Positions 46,034 to 54,581 are shown, numbered from the stretch's first letter. The stretch is DNA of 64,000 nucleotides from Myxococcales bacterium SG8_38 (GCA_001303415.1 LJTN01000001.1:1-64000); one strand, 5' to 3'. The notes: a model not told the origin generated them from the letters alone. Numbers and translations are program-made.

Positions 46034-46612
46034 CTACTTGGCGAGCAAGAGCTCGCTCGTCTTGTCGACGTCCGAAAGGACCTGGGTCGCATCATGCAGC
46101 CCGCCGGCCCAGCCCACGAACGAAGAGAACCAAACGTTCTGCAGAATCGAGGCAATCGTGCGTTCCCGCGCATCGACGTCTCCGCCCCACTCCGCATGCT
46201 CTTCGGCTGCTTCGCCCCGAATCGCCGCCATGACCAGTGCGGTGATCAGGGCGTGAAAGCTAGCCACTCGCTCCGTGATGTTCGGATCTCCTGAGGCGAG
46301 CGAGCGGACGAGCGCTTTGGCCAGATTCGGCCGGCGAAGAAGCCCTTTGGTCAGCGCGTTGAATACGAAGCGCACGCGCTCTTGCGCGTTCTGCCCCGGA
46401 ACCGGCCGCTTGCCGATCTTGGCCATGAGCTTCTCGCTCTCCTGCTCGAGCGCAGCAATGAGTATCTCCTCTTTGCTCGCGAATCGCTTGTACACCGTGC
46501 CAAGCGCCACCTGGGCCGTGGCTGCCACGTCCCGCAGCCGCACTGCCTGGTATCCATCACGCTCTGCGAGCGCGACGGCGGTATCGACGATGCGCTTGGC
46601 CCTATCATCCAT
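46034..46612 (-). CDS. TetR family regulator, KstR-like
   Basis: 192 residues. Helix-turn-helix: IVDTAVALAERDGYQAVRLR, then DVAATAQVALGTVYKRFASK. The whole length, including LLRRPNLAKALVRSLASGDP and ILQNVWFSSFVGWAGGLHDA, parallels KstR, the repressor of mycobacterial cholesterol genes. It sits between kshA and rlmKL, two bases after kshA. If it is the KstR counterpart it would bind the palindromes at 42928, 52743 and 60428 and respond to a steroid CoA ester; this is inferred from similarity and context. Confidence 0.8.
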   Translation of the reverse strand: MDDRAKRIVDTAVALAERDGYQAVRLRDVAATAQVALGTVYKRFASKEEILIAALEQESEKLMAKIGKRPVPGQNAQERVRFVFNALTKGLLRRPNLAKALVRSLASGDPNITERVASFHALITALVMAAIRGEAAEEHAEWGGDVDARERTIASILQNVWFSSFVGWAGGLHDATQVLSDVDKTSELLLAK

Positions 46613-46614
46613 GA

Positions 46615-47586
46615 CTAGTATCCCACCTCGGCTTGGGACATGTAGAACTTCTGGTACCACCGACGAAGGCCGCCGATGTCGCCGTCACCATCACAAAGAA
46701 TGGGCCGAGCTCTGTACTTCTTGTTCTCCCAGATCGCGATGTCTTCTTTGAACCCGACGATGATGTTCTGCCGATAGCCTTCGATGAACGAGTCTTTCCC
46801 CTCTTTGACGTTGCTGATGTCGATCATCGCGCCGATCCGGACGTGTACCTTGTTCTCGTCGACGGGCGTATGACACAGAAGCATGATGTTCGGCAGGACG
46901 CTCTGCATCTCGGTGAGCATGTATCCAGGACCGTAATAGGTGGATTGCAGCTCGAAGGGGTCCTCGCCGCCGCCGCGCGGATACGCAACCCCCTTGACGC
47001 GCTGGATGCCGATGTGACCCTTGAACTCGTTTCCGAATTCGTTGGCCCAAGTTCCGTGCACCGGTCCGAAGTGGCCCTTGTCGGCTAGATTCTCGACGAT
47101 CTCTTTGGGGTGGGTCTGAATCTCGATCAGCTCCGAGCCCCAGTCGGTCCAGCCTTCGGTCCCGTATTCGGGAATCTCGGGAATCTGCCACGTGGGCTCC
47201 TCTCCCTCGGCATGTGCGTTCCACACGAAGATGAGCCCATTTTGCTCGACGACCGGGTTATTTTCCACGCACGCGCGTGGCGGAACGCGCTTTGCATACG
47301 GAACTTCCACGCACTTGCCGGTCTCGTCGAAACGCCAGGCATGGAACGGACAGACGATGCTTTCGCCGACGACCTTGCCGCCATGCCCTAGATGCGCGCC
47401 GAGATGCGGACAAAACGCATCGTGCACGACCGCCTTGCCGCTCTCACTGCGGTACAAGACCATCTCCCGCCCGAAGTACCTGATCGGTCGAACGTCGCCG
47501 GGCCCAAGCTCTTTCGATACTCCGATGACGAACCAGCCTCGGGGATAGCCACGAAAAAGCTCCTCTTCCTTTTCTGCTGCTGTCAT
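46615..47586 (-). CDS. kshA: Rieske non-heme iron oxygenase, 3-ketosteroid 9-alpha-hydroxylase oxygenase-like
   Basis: 323 residues. Rieske centre: HDAFCPHLGAHLGHGG and IVCPFHAWRFDETGKC. Non-heme iron site: ENLADKGHFGPVHGTW, with the third ligand Asp in GFKEDIAIWENKKY. The order YPRGWF, PYAKRVPPRA, EYGTEGWTDWGSELIEIQTH and GLRRWYQKFYMSQ follows mycobacterial KshA closely. KshA with the reductase KshB hydroxylates C9 and so opens ring B. ATG 47586 has an excellent GGAGG site; the long frame upstream of it is antisense noise. KshB is not in the window. Confidence 0.85.
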   Translation of the reverse strand: MTAAEKEEELFRGYPRGWFVIGVSKELGPGDVRPIRYFGREMVLYRSESGKAVVHDAFCPHLGAHLGHGGKVVGESIVCPFHAWRFDETGKCVEVPYAKRVPPRACVENNPVVEQNGLIFVWNAHAEGEEPTWQIPEIPEYGTEGWTDWGSELIEIQTHPKEIVENLADKGHFGPVHGTWANEFGNEFKGHIGIQRVKGVAYPRGGGEDPFELQSTYYGPGYMLTEMQSVLPNIMLLCHTPVDENKVHVRIGAMIDISNVKEGKDSFIEGYRQNIIVGFKEDIAIWENKKYRARPILCDGDGDIGGLRRWYQKFYMSQAEVGY

Positions 47587-47620
47587 GGGGTTCCTCCGAG
47601 TTCGATGAACGGGCCGGCTC

Positions 47621-49225
47621 TCAAGCCACCGCTTGCGACCGGGCGATCTCCTCTGCCCACTTGTAGTCGGGTTTGCCGCTCGGCATTCGGGAGACCGTCT
47701 CGGTGATCGTAATTTGCCGCGGTATCTTGTAACCGGCGACGTGCTTGCGGCAGTGCTCTTGCACGTCTTCGAGCGAGAGCTGCTTTTGGCCGCGCGTGCT
47801 GAAAACCGCAGCCACCTTCGAGCCGAACCGCGGGTCTGGCACGCCCACCACCAACGCGTCGATGATGTCCGGGTGTGCCTTGAGGGCTTCCTCGACCTCT
47901 TCGGGGAAAACCTTCTCGCCACCGGTGTTGATGCACTTGCTTCCACGACCGAGAAACGTGATGCGCCCATCCGGCTCCACCGTGGCAAAGTCGCCGGGCA
48001 CGACCCACCGCTTGCCGTCGAGCTCCTTGAATCGCTCGGCGGTCTTCTCGGGGTCCTTGTAGTAGCCGAGCGGCAACCGGCCCGAACGGGCCACCATTCC
48101 AATCTTCCCGGAGCCCGGCTCGATGGGATTGCCCTCCTCATCCAGCACGGTGACTTCGTCGCCCATGTAGAACGAGGGCCGGCCTTCATGGCTTTCCTCG
48201 CCGGCCGCGGCGCGCCCTAGATCGCCCGATTCGCTGGTGCCAAAGCTGTTGATGATCATCACGTCGGGAAGGAGGGCTTCGATTTCCTCTTGCACGCTGG
48301 CCGACAAGATGGCTCCTGCCGATGCGATGACCGCCAGGTTCGACATGTCGTAGTCTCCTGCCTTCAACTCTTCGATGAGCGGGATCGCCATCGCGTCGCC
48401 GACCAGAGACATCGTGGAGACGTTTTCCTCGGCCACCAAGGAAAGGATGCGCTTCGGATCGAAGCTCGGTCCTGGCTGAAGGACGAGCTTGCCGCCCGTC
48501 AGATGGCAAATCCACTGTGTCCACTGCGCGGCGCCGTGGATGAACGGCGCGCAGGGAAGCATGGTCACCGTGTACCAGCCCTCACGAACCTGCTCGATCA
48601 GTTGCTCTGGAGACTCGACGGGATCGCCGCCCGGTGATCCGCCCTGCAAGCCGGTGAAGAATAGATCCTCGTGACGCCACATGACGCCCTTGGGCATCCC
48701 GGTCGTGCCGCCGGTGTAGATGATGTACAGATCATCGCCGGACCGCGGGCCGAAGCCTCGCTTCTCGGAGCCTTGCCCCAACGCGGTCTCGTACTCGATC
48801 GCTTCCTGATTGGATGAGGTATCCGATCCATCCTCGATCACGAGCAGGGATCGAAGCGGCGGCAACCCCTGCATGGCCTCGTTGATCACCGGAATGAAGC
48901 GGCGCTGGGTGATCACACCCTTGAGATCCGCGTTCTCGATCATGTAGCGGACCTCGGGACCCACGAACCGGTAGTTCACGTTGATTCCGACGGCGCGGAT
49001 CTTGAAGAGGGCGACAATGGCTTCGACGAACTCGTGCCCGTTGAAGAGGTGCAGCCCCACGTGGTCTCCGGGCCCGATGCCACGCCCTTGCAGATAGTGG
49101 GCGAGCCGGTTCGCCCGCTTGTCGAGATCGGCGTAGGAGTGATGCACGTCACCGGAAGCGAGCGCGAGGTTGTCGGGAACCGTGTCTGCTATGGCCTCGA
49201 AGAGATCTGCGAGATTGTATTCCAT
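47621..49225 (-). CDS. fadD19: steroid side-chain acyl-CoA synthetase (FadD19-like)
   Basis: 534 residues of the ANL family: YIIYTGGTTGMPKGVMWRHE (P-loop in the GGTTG form), PCAPFIHGAAQWTQWICHLT, INSFGTSESGDLGRAA, PGDFATVEPDGRITFLGRGS, GGEKVFPEEVEEALKAHPD, and a final SGKPDYKWAEE. The YTGGTTG, GVMWRHED and GKPDYxWA combination is that of mycobacterial FadD19, which charges C26/C24 steroid side-chain acids with CoA. Lies between kshA and ltp3 in one operon. Good AGGAGA ribosome site before ATG 49225. Confidence 0.83.
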   Translation of the reverse strand: MEYNLADLFEAIADTVPDNLALASGDVHHSYADLDKRANRLAHYLQGRGIGPGDHVGLHLFNGHEFVEAIVALFKIRAVGINVNYRFVGPEVRYMIENADLKGVITQRRFIPVINEAMQGLPPLRSLLVIEDGSDTSSNQEAIEYETALGQGSEKRGFGPRSGDDLYIIYTGGTTGMPKGVMWRHEDLFFTGLQGGSPGGDPVESPEQLIEQVREGWYTVTMLPCAPFIHGAAQWTQWICHLTGGKLVLQPGPSFDPKRILSLVAEENVSTMSLVGDAMAIPLIEELKAGDYDMSNLAVIASAGAILSASVQEEIEALLPDVMIINSFGTSESGDLGRAAAGEESHEGRPSFYMGDEVTVLDEEGNPIEPGSGKIGMVARSGRLPLGYYKDPEKTAERFKELDGKRWVVPGDFATVEPDGRITFLGRGSKCINTGGEKVFPEEVEEALKAHPDIIDALVVGVPDPRFGSKVAAVFSTRGQKQLSLEDVQEHCRKHVAGYKIPRQITITETVSRMPSGKPDYKWAEEIARSQAVA

Positions 49226-49237
49226 CGTTTCTCCTGC

Positions 49238-50386
49238 TCAGCGCTCCGAGCTCACGATCCACATCGCGAAGAACTGCGAGCCGCCTCCGTAGGCGTGACC
49301 TAGGGCGACTTTCGCGCCTTCCACTTGATGCCGACCCGCGGTCCCGCGCACCTGACGCGCGGCCTCCGCGAAACGAAGCATGCCACTGGCGCCGATCGGG
49401 TTGGTGCACATGACGCCACCGGACATGTTCCAAGGCATTTCTCCGCCGATCTTGGTCTTTCCCTCCATGGTCATCCTCCATCCTTGACCCTCTTCGGCAA
49501 AGCCCAGGTTCTCGAGCCACATGGGCTCGAACCAAGAGAACGGAACGTAGACCTCCGCGCAGTCGATCTCTTTGAGCGGGTTGGTGATGCCCGCCTGGTC
49601 GTAGACGTCCTTTGCGCACAGCTTGCCGGCGGCGGGATTGACCTGATCGCGGCCCGCGAAGAACGTACGCTCGGTACGAACGGATGTGCCCGTGATCCAT
49701 GCAGGGTTCTGCACTCGGGCGGCGTGCTTGTCGTTGACCAGCACCATGGCGACGGCGCCATCGGACGAGGGACACGTCTCCGAATAGCGAATCGGATCCC
49801 AGAGCATGGGGGATGCCTTCACTTCTTCGAGCGATTGATCGAGGTGAAGATGTGCATCCGGATTGAGGAGCCCGTGCTGGCGGTCCTTGACCGCGACCAT
49901 GCAACCGGTGTCGGGATGCGCGTCCGAGCGTCGAATGTACGACCGAATCAGCGGCGCAAAGTAACCGCCCGCGCCAGCCACGAGCTGCGGCTGAAACGGG
50001 ACTGCAGGCGATAGCGCCCACATGGCGTTGGACTCGCTCTGCTTTTCGAACGCGAGCGTGAGCACTTTTTCGTGCACGCCCGCCTGCACCAGGTGAGACG
50101 CCACGACGGCCGTCGAGCCGCCAACCGAGCCTGCGGTATGAACACGGAAAATGGGCTTCCCCGATGCTCCGAGGGCGTCGGAAAGCCAGAGCTCGGGCAT
50201 CATGACGCCTTCGAACATGTCGGGGGCCGTACCGATGACGACGCACTCGATGTCCTTCCAGCTCATGTTCGCATCTTGCAGGGCCCGCACCGCGGCATCT
50301 CGAACCAGACCGGGAATCGACAGGTCGCGCCGACTCTCGCTGTGCTTGGTCTGGCCAATTCCGATTACGGCGCAGTGCTCAGCCAT
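49238..50386 (-). CDS. ltp3: thiolase-like steroid aldolase/lipid-transfer protein (Ltp3-like)
   Basis: 382 residues of the SCP-x thiolase group: VVIGTAPDMFEGVMMPELWL, FRVHTAGSVGGSTAVVASHL, FEKQSESNAMWALSPAVPFQ, AGAGGYFAPLIRSYIRRSDA, YSETCPSSDGAVAMVLVN, VPFSWFEPMWLENLGFAEEG, GHAYGGGSQFFAMWIVSS. The sequence follows mycobacterial Ltp3 nearly block by block. The thiolase nucleophile position reads HTAGSVGG, without a Cys, in line with aldolase rather than thiolase chemistry as known for Ltp2. ATG 50386 overlaps the previous stop (TGATG). Confidence 0.82.
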   Translation of the reverse strand: MAEHCAVIGIGQTKHSESRRDLSIPGLVRDAAVRALQDANMSWKDIECVVIGTAPDMFEGVMMPELWLSDALGASGKPIFRVHTAGSVGGSTAVVASHLVQAGVHEKVLTLAFEKQSESNAMWALSPAVPFQPQLVAGAGGYFAPLIRSYIRRSDAHPDTGCMVAVKDRQHGLLNPDAHLHLDQSLEEVKASPMLWDPIRYSETCPSSDGAVAMVLVNDKHAARVQNPAWITGTSVRTERTFFAGRDQVNPAAGKLCAKDVYDQAGITNPLKEIDCAEVYVPFSWFEPMWLENLGFAEEGQGWRMTMEGKTKIGGEMPWNMSGGVMCTNPIGASGMLRFAEAARQVRGTAGRHQVEGAKVALGHAYGGGSQFFAMWIVSSER

Positions 50387-51438
50387 CACTCACCCTCCAG
50401 AACCGCGACCAGATTGTGCTGAAGGCACGCGCCGCTCGTTGCGTGCGCGACCGCGCGGTCTGCGCTTCCCGAAAGAACGCGGCTCGCGGCTTCACCAAAC
50501 CGGATCAACCCCGTGGTCATCAGCGAATTGGCTGCCAGGGCGCCGCCCGATGGATTGATCTCGGTGCCTTCCCCGAGCCCCATGGCCTCACGCAAGATGA
50601 TTTCCTGATGCGCGAAAGGCGCATGAAGCTCCGCCACGTCGACCTTGCCCTTGCGGACGCCCGCCTTTTCGGCTGCGAGCTTGGCCGACGCAGACGCGGT
50701 GAGATCGCGCTGCCCGAGCGCATGCGGCTCGGTCCGATGGTCGATGCCGCGAATCCAGGCCGGTCGCTCCACCAGCTTCCGGGCGGTGTCGCCCGCAGCG
50801 AGCACCACGGCCGCCGCCGAATCGCTCAATGGCGAGCACAAGCTCTTGCGGAGCGGCGAGCTGATGTACGGCTCCGCGAGTATCGCCTCGACGTCGAGAG
50901 GTCCTTTCACGTGAGCATTGGGGTTGCGGACGGCGTTTTGGCGATTGCGAACGGCGACTTCGGCGAAGTCGCGCTCGGTCGCCTTGCGTGCGTCGATCAT
51001 CGCCCGCGCCTGAAGCGCGGCCGCGCTGATCGCATCGAGCCCGAGGGGCTGCACGTAATAGGGATCGTTTTGGACGTTCAAGACCTCCGGCACCGGTCCG
51101 AGGGAGCAACGGCCGAAAGAAAACACCAAGGCGGTGTCGATGTCTCCATGGAGGAGCCGCACCCATGCCTCGTAGAGGGCAAAGGCGCCGTCCATCTCGA
51201 CGTGGGATTCCCGAATCGGAGGCCAGGCTTTGAGGCCGTCCACGGCGGCGACGAACGAAAACGGACGGCCGGGCAGGTAGTCGGTGCTGCCCGAGCAGGT
51301 GAAGCCGATGTCGTCCTGTGTCAGCCCGATCTGCTCCATGGCCGCGGCGGTCACCGGTTGCACCAGCTCCGGCTCATCCGCGTGGATCACCTTGGATGAG
51401 GGCAGCTGCGAAAAGGAAACGATCGCGACCTCACGCAT
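50386..51438 (-). CDS. ltp4: thiolase-like lipid-transfer protein (Ltp4-like)
   Basis: 350 residues: REVAIVSFSQLPSSKVIHAD, IGFTCSGSTDYLPGRPFSFV, ESHVEMDGAFALYEAWVRLL, ALVFSFGRCSLG, PLSDSAAAVVLAAGDTARKL, VAELHAPFAHQEIILREAMG, ATSGACLQHNLVAVLEGE. Resembles mycobacterial Ltp4, encoded beside Ltp3 and a DUF35 protein in cholesterol loci, as here. Probably forms a retro-aldol/thiolase complex with the DUF35 partner that shortens the steroid side chain. ATG 51438 overlaps the DUF35 stop (TGATG). Confidence 0.82.
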   Translation of the reverse strand: MREVAIVSFSQLPSSKVIHADEPELVQPVTAAAMEQIGLTQDDIGFTCSGSTDYLPGRPFSFVAAVDGLKAWPPIRESHVEMDGAFALYEAWVRLLHGDIDTALVFSFGRCSLGPVPEVLNVQNDPYYVQPLGLDAISAAALQARAMIDARKATERDFAEVAVRNRQNAVRNPNAHVKGPLDVEAILAEPYISSPLRKSLCSPLSDSAAAVVLAAGDTARKLVERPAWIRGIDHRTEPHALGQRDLTASASAKLAAEKAGVRKGKVDVAELHAPFAHQEIILREAMGLGEGTEINPSGGALAANSLMTTGLIRFGEAASRVLSGSADRAVAHATSGACLQHNLVAVLEGE

Positions 51439-52346
51439 CACAGGTGCTCCTCGTATTCTTCGAAGGGCACGTCCGGCTCACCCGTCGGCTCGAAATAGAG
51501 AATGTTCTCGAGCGAGGTCTGCCATTGCTCTTTTGGCTTCCACTTCGCCTTGACCCGCATGCCCATGCGAATCTCGTCGTGCGGCACACCGCTGATGAGG
51601 TGGTAGATCGGCATGTCGGCACCGTCTAGAACGATCGCCCCGAAGCAGTATGGAGGCTTGAGCTTCTGTCCCTCGAAGGGAATGCGAATGATGGTGAACG
51701 TGGTCAGCACGCCACGATCGGCCACTTCGACGTACTCGCTCGTCGGCCTCCCGGTGACGGGATCGGCGGCACGCGGCGGCACGTACACTTTGCCTGACTC
51801 GGGGTCCTTGCCTCCGATGATCTGGCCTCGCTGCAATCCCCGCAAATACGCCGAGTAATGTTGTCCGGGGTTCACTTCGTACTCGAGATGAACGGGGCCC
51901 GGCATGAAGGGCGACATCGGCTCGAAGCATGCGATGTCACGGATGGTGCCGCTCTTGTGCTCCGCCCAACGCAGACGCACGCGCATTCCGGTCCTCATGC
52001 GCTTGGCCTCACCCGCGTCGACCACGTGCAACATCGAATTGTCGGCTCCGTCGATTTGAATGAGCGCCCAGGCGAAGGGACGGTCCAAGGGATGGCTCTT
52101 GCGAGGCTCCTCCACCCAAGACCAAGTCTTCACCGTGCCGGAAGGACGCAGCTGGACGAACTCGCCCGTCGTTGCCTCGCCTTGCTCGTCGTACTCGACC
52201 GGAGGACAAAGCACGCGACCGTCGGCAGTCCTCACGCCTTCGAGCACTTCGTACCGCAGGCCCTCCAAAAAGCGGCCGACGACGGGCCCGGTGCTTCGGG
52301 TGTAGGTGTATTCGAGCACATACGGAGCCGAAAGAATCTCGCTCAT
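51438..52346 (-). CDS. tandem DUF35 (OB-fold, ChsH2-like) partner of the Ltp enzymes
   Basis: 302 residues with two DUF35/OB-type units. Each unit has a rubredoxin-like or linker strand followed by an OB-fold: CPPVEYDEQGEATTGEFVQL with VKTWSWVEEPRKSHPLDRPF and MRTGMRVRLRWAEHKSG, then VYVPPRAADPVTGRPTSEYV with VLTTFTIIRIPFEGQKLKPP and IRMGMRVKAKWKPKEQWQTS. Length and duplication equal the DUF35 protein encoded next to ltp3/ltp4 in mycobacteria. The usual four zinc cysteines are reduced to one. ATG 52346 is chosen because the frame upstream shows no similarity. Confidence 0.82.
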   Translation of the reverse strand: MSEILSAPYVLEYTYTRSTGPVVGRFLEGLRYEVLEGVRTADGRVLCPPVEYDEQGEATTGEFVQLRPSGTVKTWSWVEEPRKSHPLDRPFAWALIQIDGADNSMLHVVDAGEAKRMRTGMRVRLRWAEHKSGTIRDIACFEPMSPFMPGPVHLEYEVNPGQHYSAYLRGLQRGQIIGGKDPESGKVYVPPRAADPVTGRPTSEYVEVADRGVLTTFTIIRIPFEGQKLKPPYCFGAIVLDGADMPIYHLISGVPHDEIRMGMRVKAKWKPKEQWQTSLENILYFEPTGEPDVPFEEYEEHL

Positions 52347-52366
52347 GGTCGTTTTTCGAGCAGCGG

Positions 52367-52702
52367 TCAGCCCTGGGGAAAGAACTTCTGCATCTTCTGG
52401 GCCAGTGCGATGTTGCCCTTCACTTTGAGCTTGCGGGTGAGGAACGCTTTGCGGCCGTCGAGGTCGCCATTCGCCATCTCGATGAACTTGCCGGCATCCA
52501 TCATGATGTTGAGCGACGGCTTGTCGACGCCGCCCTTTTCGACGCCCTTGAACTGACCGTCCTCGATGGTGACGACCCATTCGCCGCCACCTTCTCCGGT
52601 GAGCGTGTATTGCAGCGTGGCGCTCACGCCCTTGGCCTGGTCGGCTACGAAGCGTTCGGCGAGGGTGTCGAAGTACTCTTGCGTGTTGGCTACCTTGGCC
52701 AT
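52367..52702 (-). CDS. SCP2 sterol-binding domain protein
   Basis: 111 residues, a free SCP2 domain: ANTQEYFDTLAERFVADQAK, TLQYTLTGEGGGEWVVTIED, PSLNIMMDAGKFIEMANGDL, FLTRKLKVKGNIALAQKMQK. SCP2 folds carry sterols or acyl-CoAs in a hydrophobic tunnel; here it is the first gene of the ltp/fadD19/kshA operon and may present steroid CoA esters to these enzymes. ATG 52702 has an AGGAGG site; a GTG two codons upstream is less likely. A KstR-type palindrome lies 41 bases upstream. Confidence 0.88.
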   Translation of the reverse strand: MAKVANTQEYFDTLAERFVADQAKGVSATLQYTLTGEGGGEWVVTIEDGQFKGVEKGGVDKPSLNIMMDAGKFIEMANGDLDGRKAFLTRKLKVKGNIALAQKMQKFFPQG

Positions 52703-52742
52703 GTCCACCTCCTGGTTGCGGGTGTCAAAGGGTGATCAGAAG

Positions 52743-52756
52743 TGAAACATGTTCTA
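52743..52756. promoter_or_regulatory. KstR-type operator upstream of the SCP2-ltp-fadD19-kshA operon
   Basis: TGAAACATGTTCTA fits TnnAACnnGTTnnA completely. Its left half (AGTGAAAC) equals that of the site at 60428 and its right half (GTTCTA) that of the site at 42928. It lies 41 bases from the SCP2 start, the same distance as the hsaA site from its gene. The surrounding 156-base gap (52709-52864) holds nothing else recognisable. Confidence 0.7.
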
Positions 52757-52864
52757 TTTTGCCCGAAGCCCCGCGTCAAGCCGGCTCGCGGCAGGACCGC
52801 GCAAGCGGCGCACGACGCGCTCGGCTCGGCCGCACGCTAGTTGATCGTTCGATTCCCAATGCGC

Positions 52865-53290
52865 TTATTCGGAAGCGGAGGGGGGCGTGATCGATCCAAC
52901 CACCTGTAGCCCCGCCACGCATGCTTCACCGACGCGTCGCGCCCACACGACGCGGGCGCGCTTGAAGATCTGGCGCCCGCTGTGCGTCGTGATGCGTAGG
53001 TCGCATAGCGTTCCCGTCGAAAGCCAAGCCTCCAGCTGGAGCTGAATTCCGGTGGCGCTGACGTCGAGCGCTACGGCTTTCGCTTGCACGGGCGCGATGA
53101 TCTCGATCTCGGCGTCCGAGGCCCAGCGCGGGGCGCGGCGGCGGTCGTCCTCGTGCGTCGCGTGGCGCACCTCCGAATGCTTTCGCACGGGAGGGGGTGG
53201 ATTCGAACCTCGCTTTGGCTTGAAGGACATCCCAGCTGGTCGCCTCTGAGTGGAAGACCGGTGAATCTCCATGATGCCCTCGCCTGGCAT
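52865..53290 (-). CDS. PilZ domain protein (c-di-GMP receptor type)
   Basis: 141 residues, or 135 from the second Met (53272). A disordered basic N-terminus leads into the PilZ domain: DDRRRAPRWASDAEIEIIAP (RxxxR motif) and ALDVSATGIQLQL (D/NxSxxG motif), then CDLRITTHSGRQIFKRARVV. Both c-di-GMP motifs are present, so ligand binding is likely. It lies between two steroid operons but has no evident link to them; a 25-bp dyad lies 27 bases before the start. Confidence 0.8.
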   Translation of the reverse strand: MPGEGIMEIHRSSTQRRPAGMSFKPKRGSNPPPPVRKHSEVRHATHEDDRRRAPRWASDAEIEIIAPVQAKAVALDVSATGIQLQLEAWLSTGTLCDLRITTHSGRQIFKRARVVWARRVGEACVAGLQVVGSITPPSASE

Positions 53291-53316
53291 GCATGTCGAC
53301 TAAGTCGTGTTCCCCG

Positions 53317-53341
53317 TGTGCGACATGTAACATGTCGCACA
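53317..53341. promoter_or_regulatory. 25-bp dyad between fadA6 and the PilZ gene
   Basis: TGTGCGACATG (53317-53327), TAA, CATGTCGCACA (53331-53341): 11-bp perfect arms around three bases. It lies 42 bases after the fadA6 stop and 27 bases before the PilZ start. It may be an operator for the PilZ gene or the end of the echA20-fadA6 transcript. It does not fit the KstR-type motif and has no T-run. Confidence 0.5.
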
Positions 53342-53383
53342 GGAAACCGGGATCAAGCGGGTTTCGGGTCCCCGAACGAGGAC

Positions 53384-54538
53384 TCAGCCGAGGCGTTCGA
53401 TGATGGTCACGTTGGCCTGACCGCCACCCTCGCACATCGTCTGCAGGCCATACCTGCCGCCGGTGCGCTCGAGCTCGTGCAACAAGGTGGTCATGAGCTT
53501 GGCGCCCGTTGCCCCGAGCGGGTGACCAAGCGCGATCGCACCACCGTTGACGTTCACCTTGCTCAGATCAGCACCGAGATCCTTTGCCCACGCGAGCACC
53601 ACGGGCGCAAATGCTTCGTTGATCTCGACCAGGTCGATGTCGTCCAAGGTCATTCCGGCTCTCTCCAGAGCGTAGCGAGTGGCCGGAATGGGCGCGGAGA
53701 GCATGCGGATCGGATCCTCGCCGCGAACGCTCAGATGGTGGATGCGCGCGCGCGGCGTGAGGTTGTGCTCCTTGAGGGCCTTTTCCGAAACGATCAGCAG
53801 CGCGGCCGAGCCGTCGGAGATCTGGCTGGCGACCGCGGCGGTCAGCCGGCCCCCGTCCATCAGAACCGGCAATGCGGCCATCTTCTCGAGCGTCGTGTCC
53901 GCGCGTGGGCCCTCGTCGGCTGTCACGTCGCCAAAGGGAACGATCTCCCGATCGAACCGACCCTGCCGTTGCGCTTGGATGGCGCGACGATGGCTCTCCA
54001 GCGCGAACTTCTCGAGCTCCTCGCGCGAGAGGTCCCACTGCTTCGCGATCATCTCCGCCCCGTAGAACTGATTGACCGGCTTGTCGCCGTAGCGCTCCGT
54101 CCAACCCACCGAGCCCGAAAACGGATCGGGAATGCCGAACGCCTGCCCTGCAAGCATGGACGCGCCGATGGGAATCATGCTCATGTTCTGCACGCCGCCA
54201 GCCACGACCACGTCCTGGGTGCCGCTCATGACGCCTTGGGCAGCAAAATGAACGGCCTGCTGAGAGGAACCGCACTGGCGGTCCACGGTCACGCCGGGAA
54301 CGTGCTCGGGATAGCCGGCCGCGAGCCAGCACGTCCGGGCGATGTCTCCGGCTTGGGTAGCAACCGAATCGACGCAACCGAACACCACGTCCTCGACGAC
54401 GGCAGGGTCGATCCCGGCACGCTCGATCAAGCCTTTGATGGCGTGTGCACCGAGATCGGCGGAATGAACTTTACTCAGGCCGCCCTTCTTCTTTCCGACG
54501 GGCGAACGAACTGCTTCAACGATGTATGCTTCGGGCAT
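53384..54538 (-). CDS. fadA6: acetyl-CoA acetyltransferase of steroid ring degradation (FadA6-like)
   Basis: 384-residue biosynthetic-type thiolase fold used in the degradative direction: nucleophilic Cys in VTVDRQCGSSQQAVHFAAQG, INEAFAPVVLAWAKDLG, GGAIALGHPLGATGAKLMTT, and C-terminal Cys in LQTMCEGGGQANVTIIERL. The blocks SADLGAHAIKGLIERAGIDP, CVDSVATQAGDIARTCWLAA and RYGDKPVNQF parallel mycobacterial FadA6, a thiolase of the last ring C/D steps. Last gene of the echA20-ipdABC-fadE-fadE operon. Confidence 0.85.
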   Translation of the reverse strand: MPEAYIVEAVRSPVGKKKGGLSKVHSADLGAHAIKGLIERAGIDPAVVEDVVFGCVDSVATQAGDIARTCWLAAGYPEHVPGVTVDRQCGSSQQAVHFAAQGVMSGTQDVVVAGGVQNMSMIPIGASMLAGQAFGIPDPFSGSVGWTERYGDKPVNQFYGAEMIAKQWDLSREELEKFALESHRRAIQAQRQGRFDREIVPFGDVTADEGPRADTTLEKMAALPVLMDGGRLTAAVASQISDGSAALLIVSEKALKEHNLTPRARIHHLSVRGEDPIRMLSAPIPATRYALERAGMTLDDIDLVEINEAFAPVVLAWAKDLGADLSKVNVNGGAIALGHPLGATGAKLMTTLLHELERTGGRYGLQTMCEGGGQANVTIIERLG

Positions 54539-54581
54539 CTGGACCTCGCTATGTCTGCTTCTGTAAGGGGTGTGGTCGTGA

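Noticed and set aside
47587-48189. Upstream extension of the Rieske gene frame
   Set aside because: It lies within the fadD19-like gene in another frame; the GGAGG site and family similarity place the kshA start at 47586.
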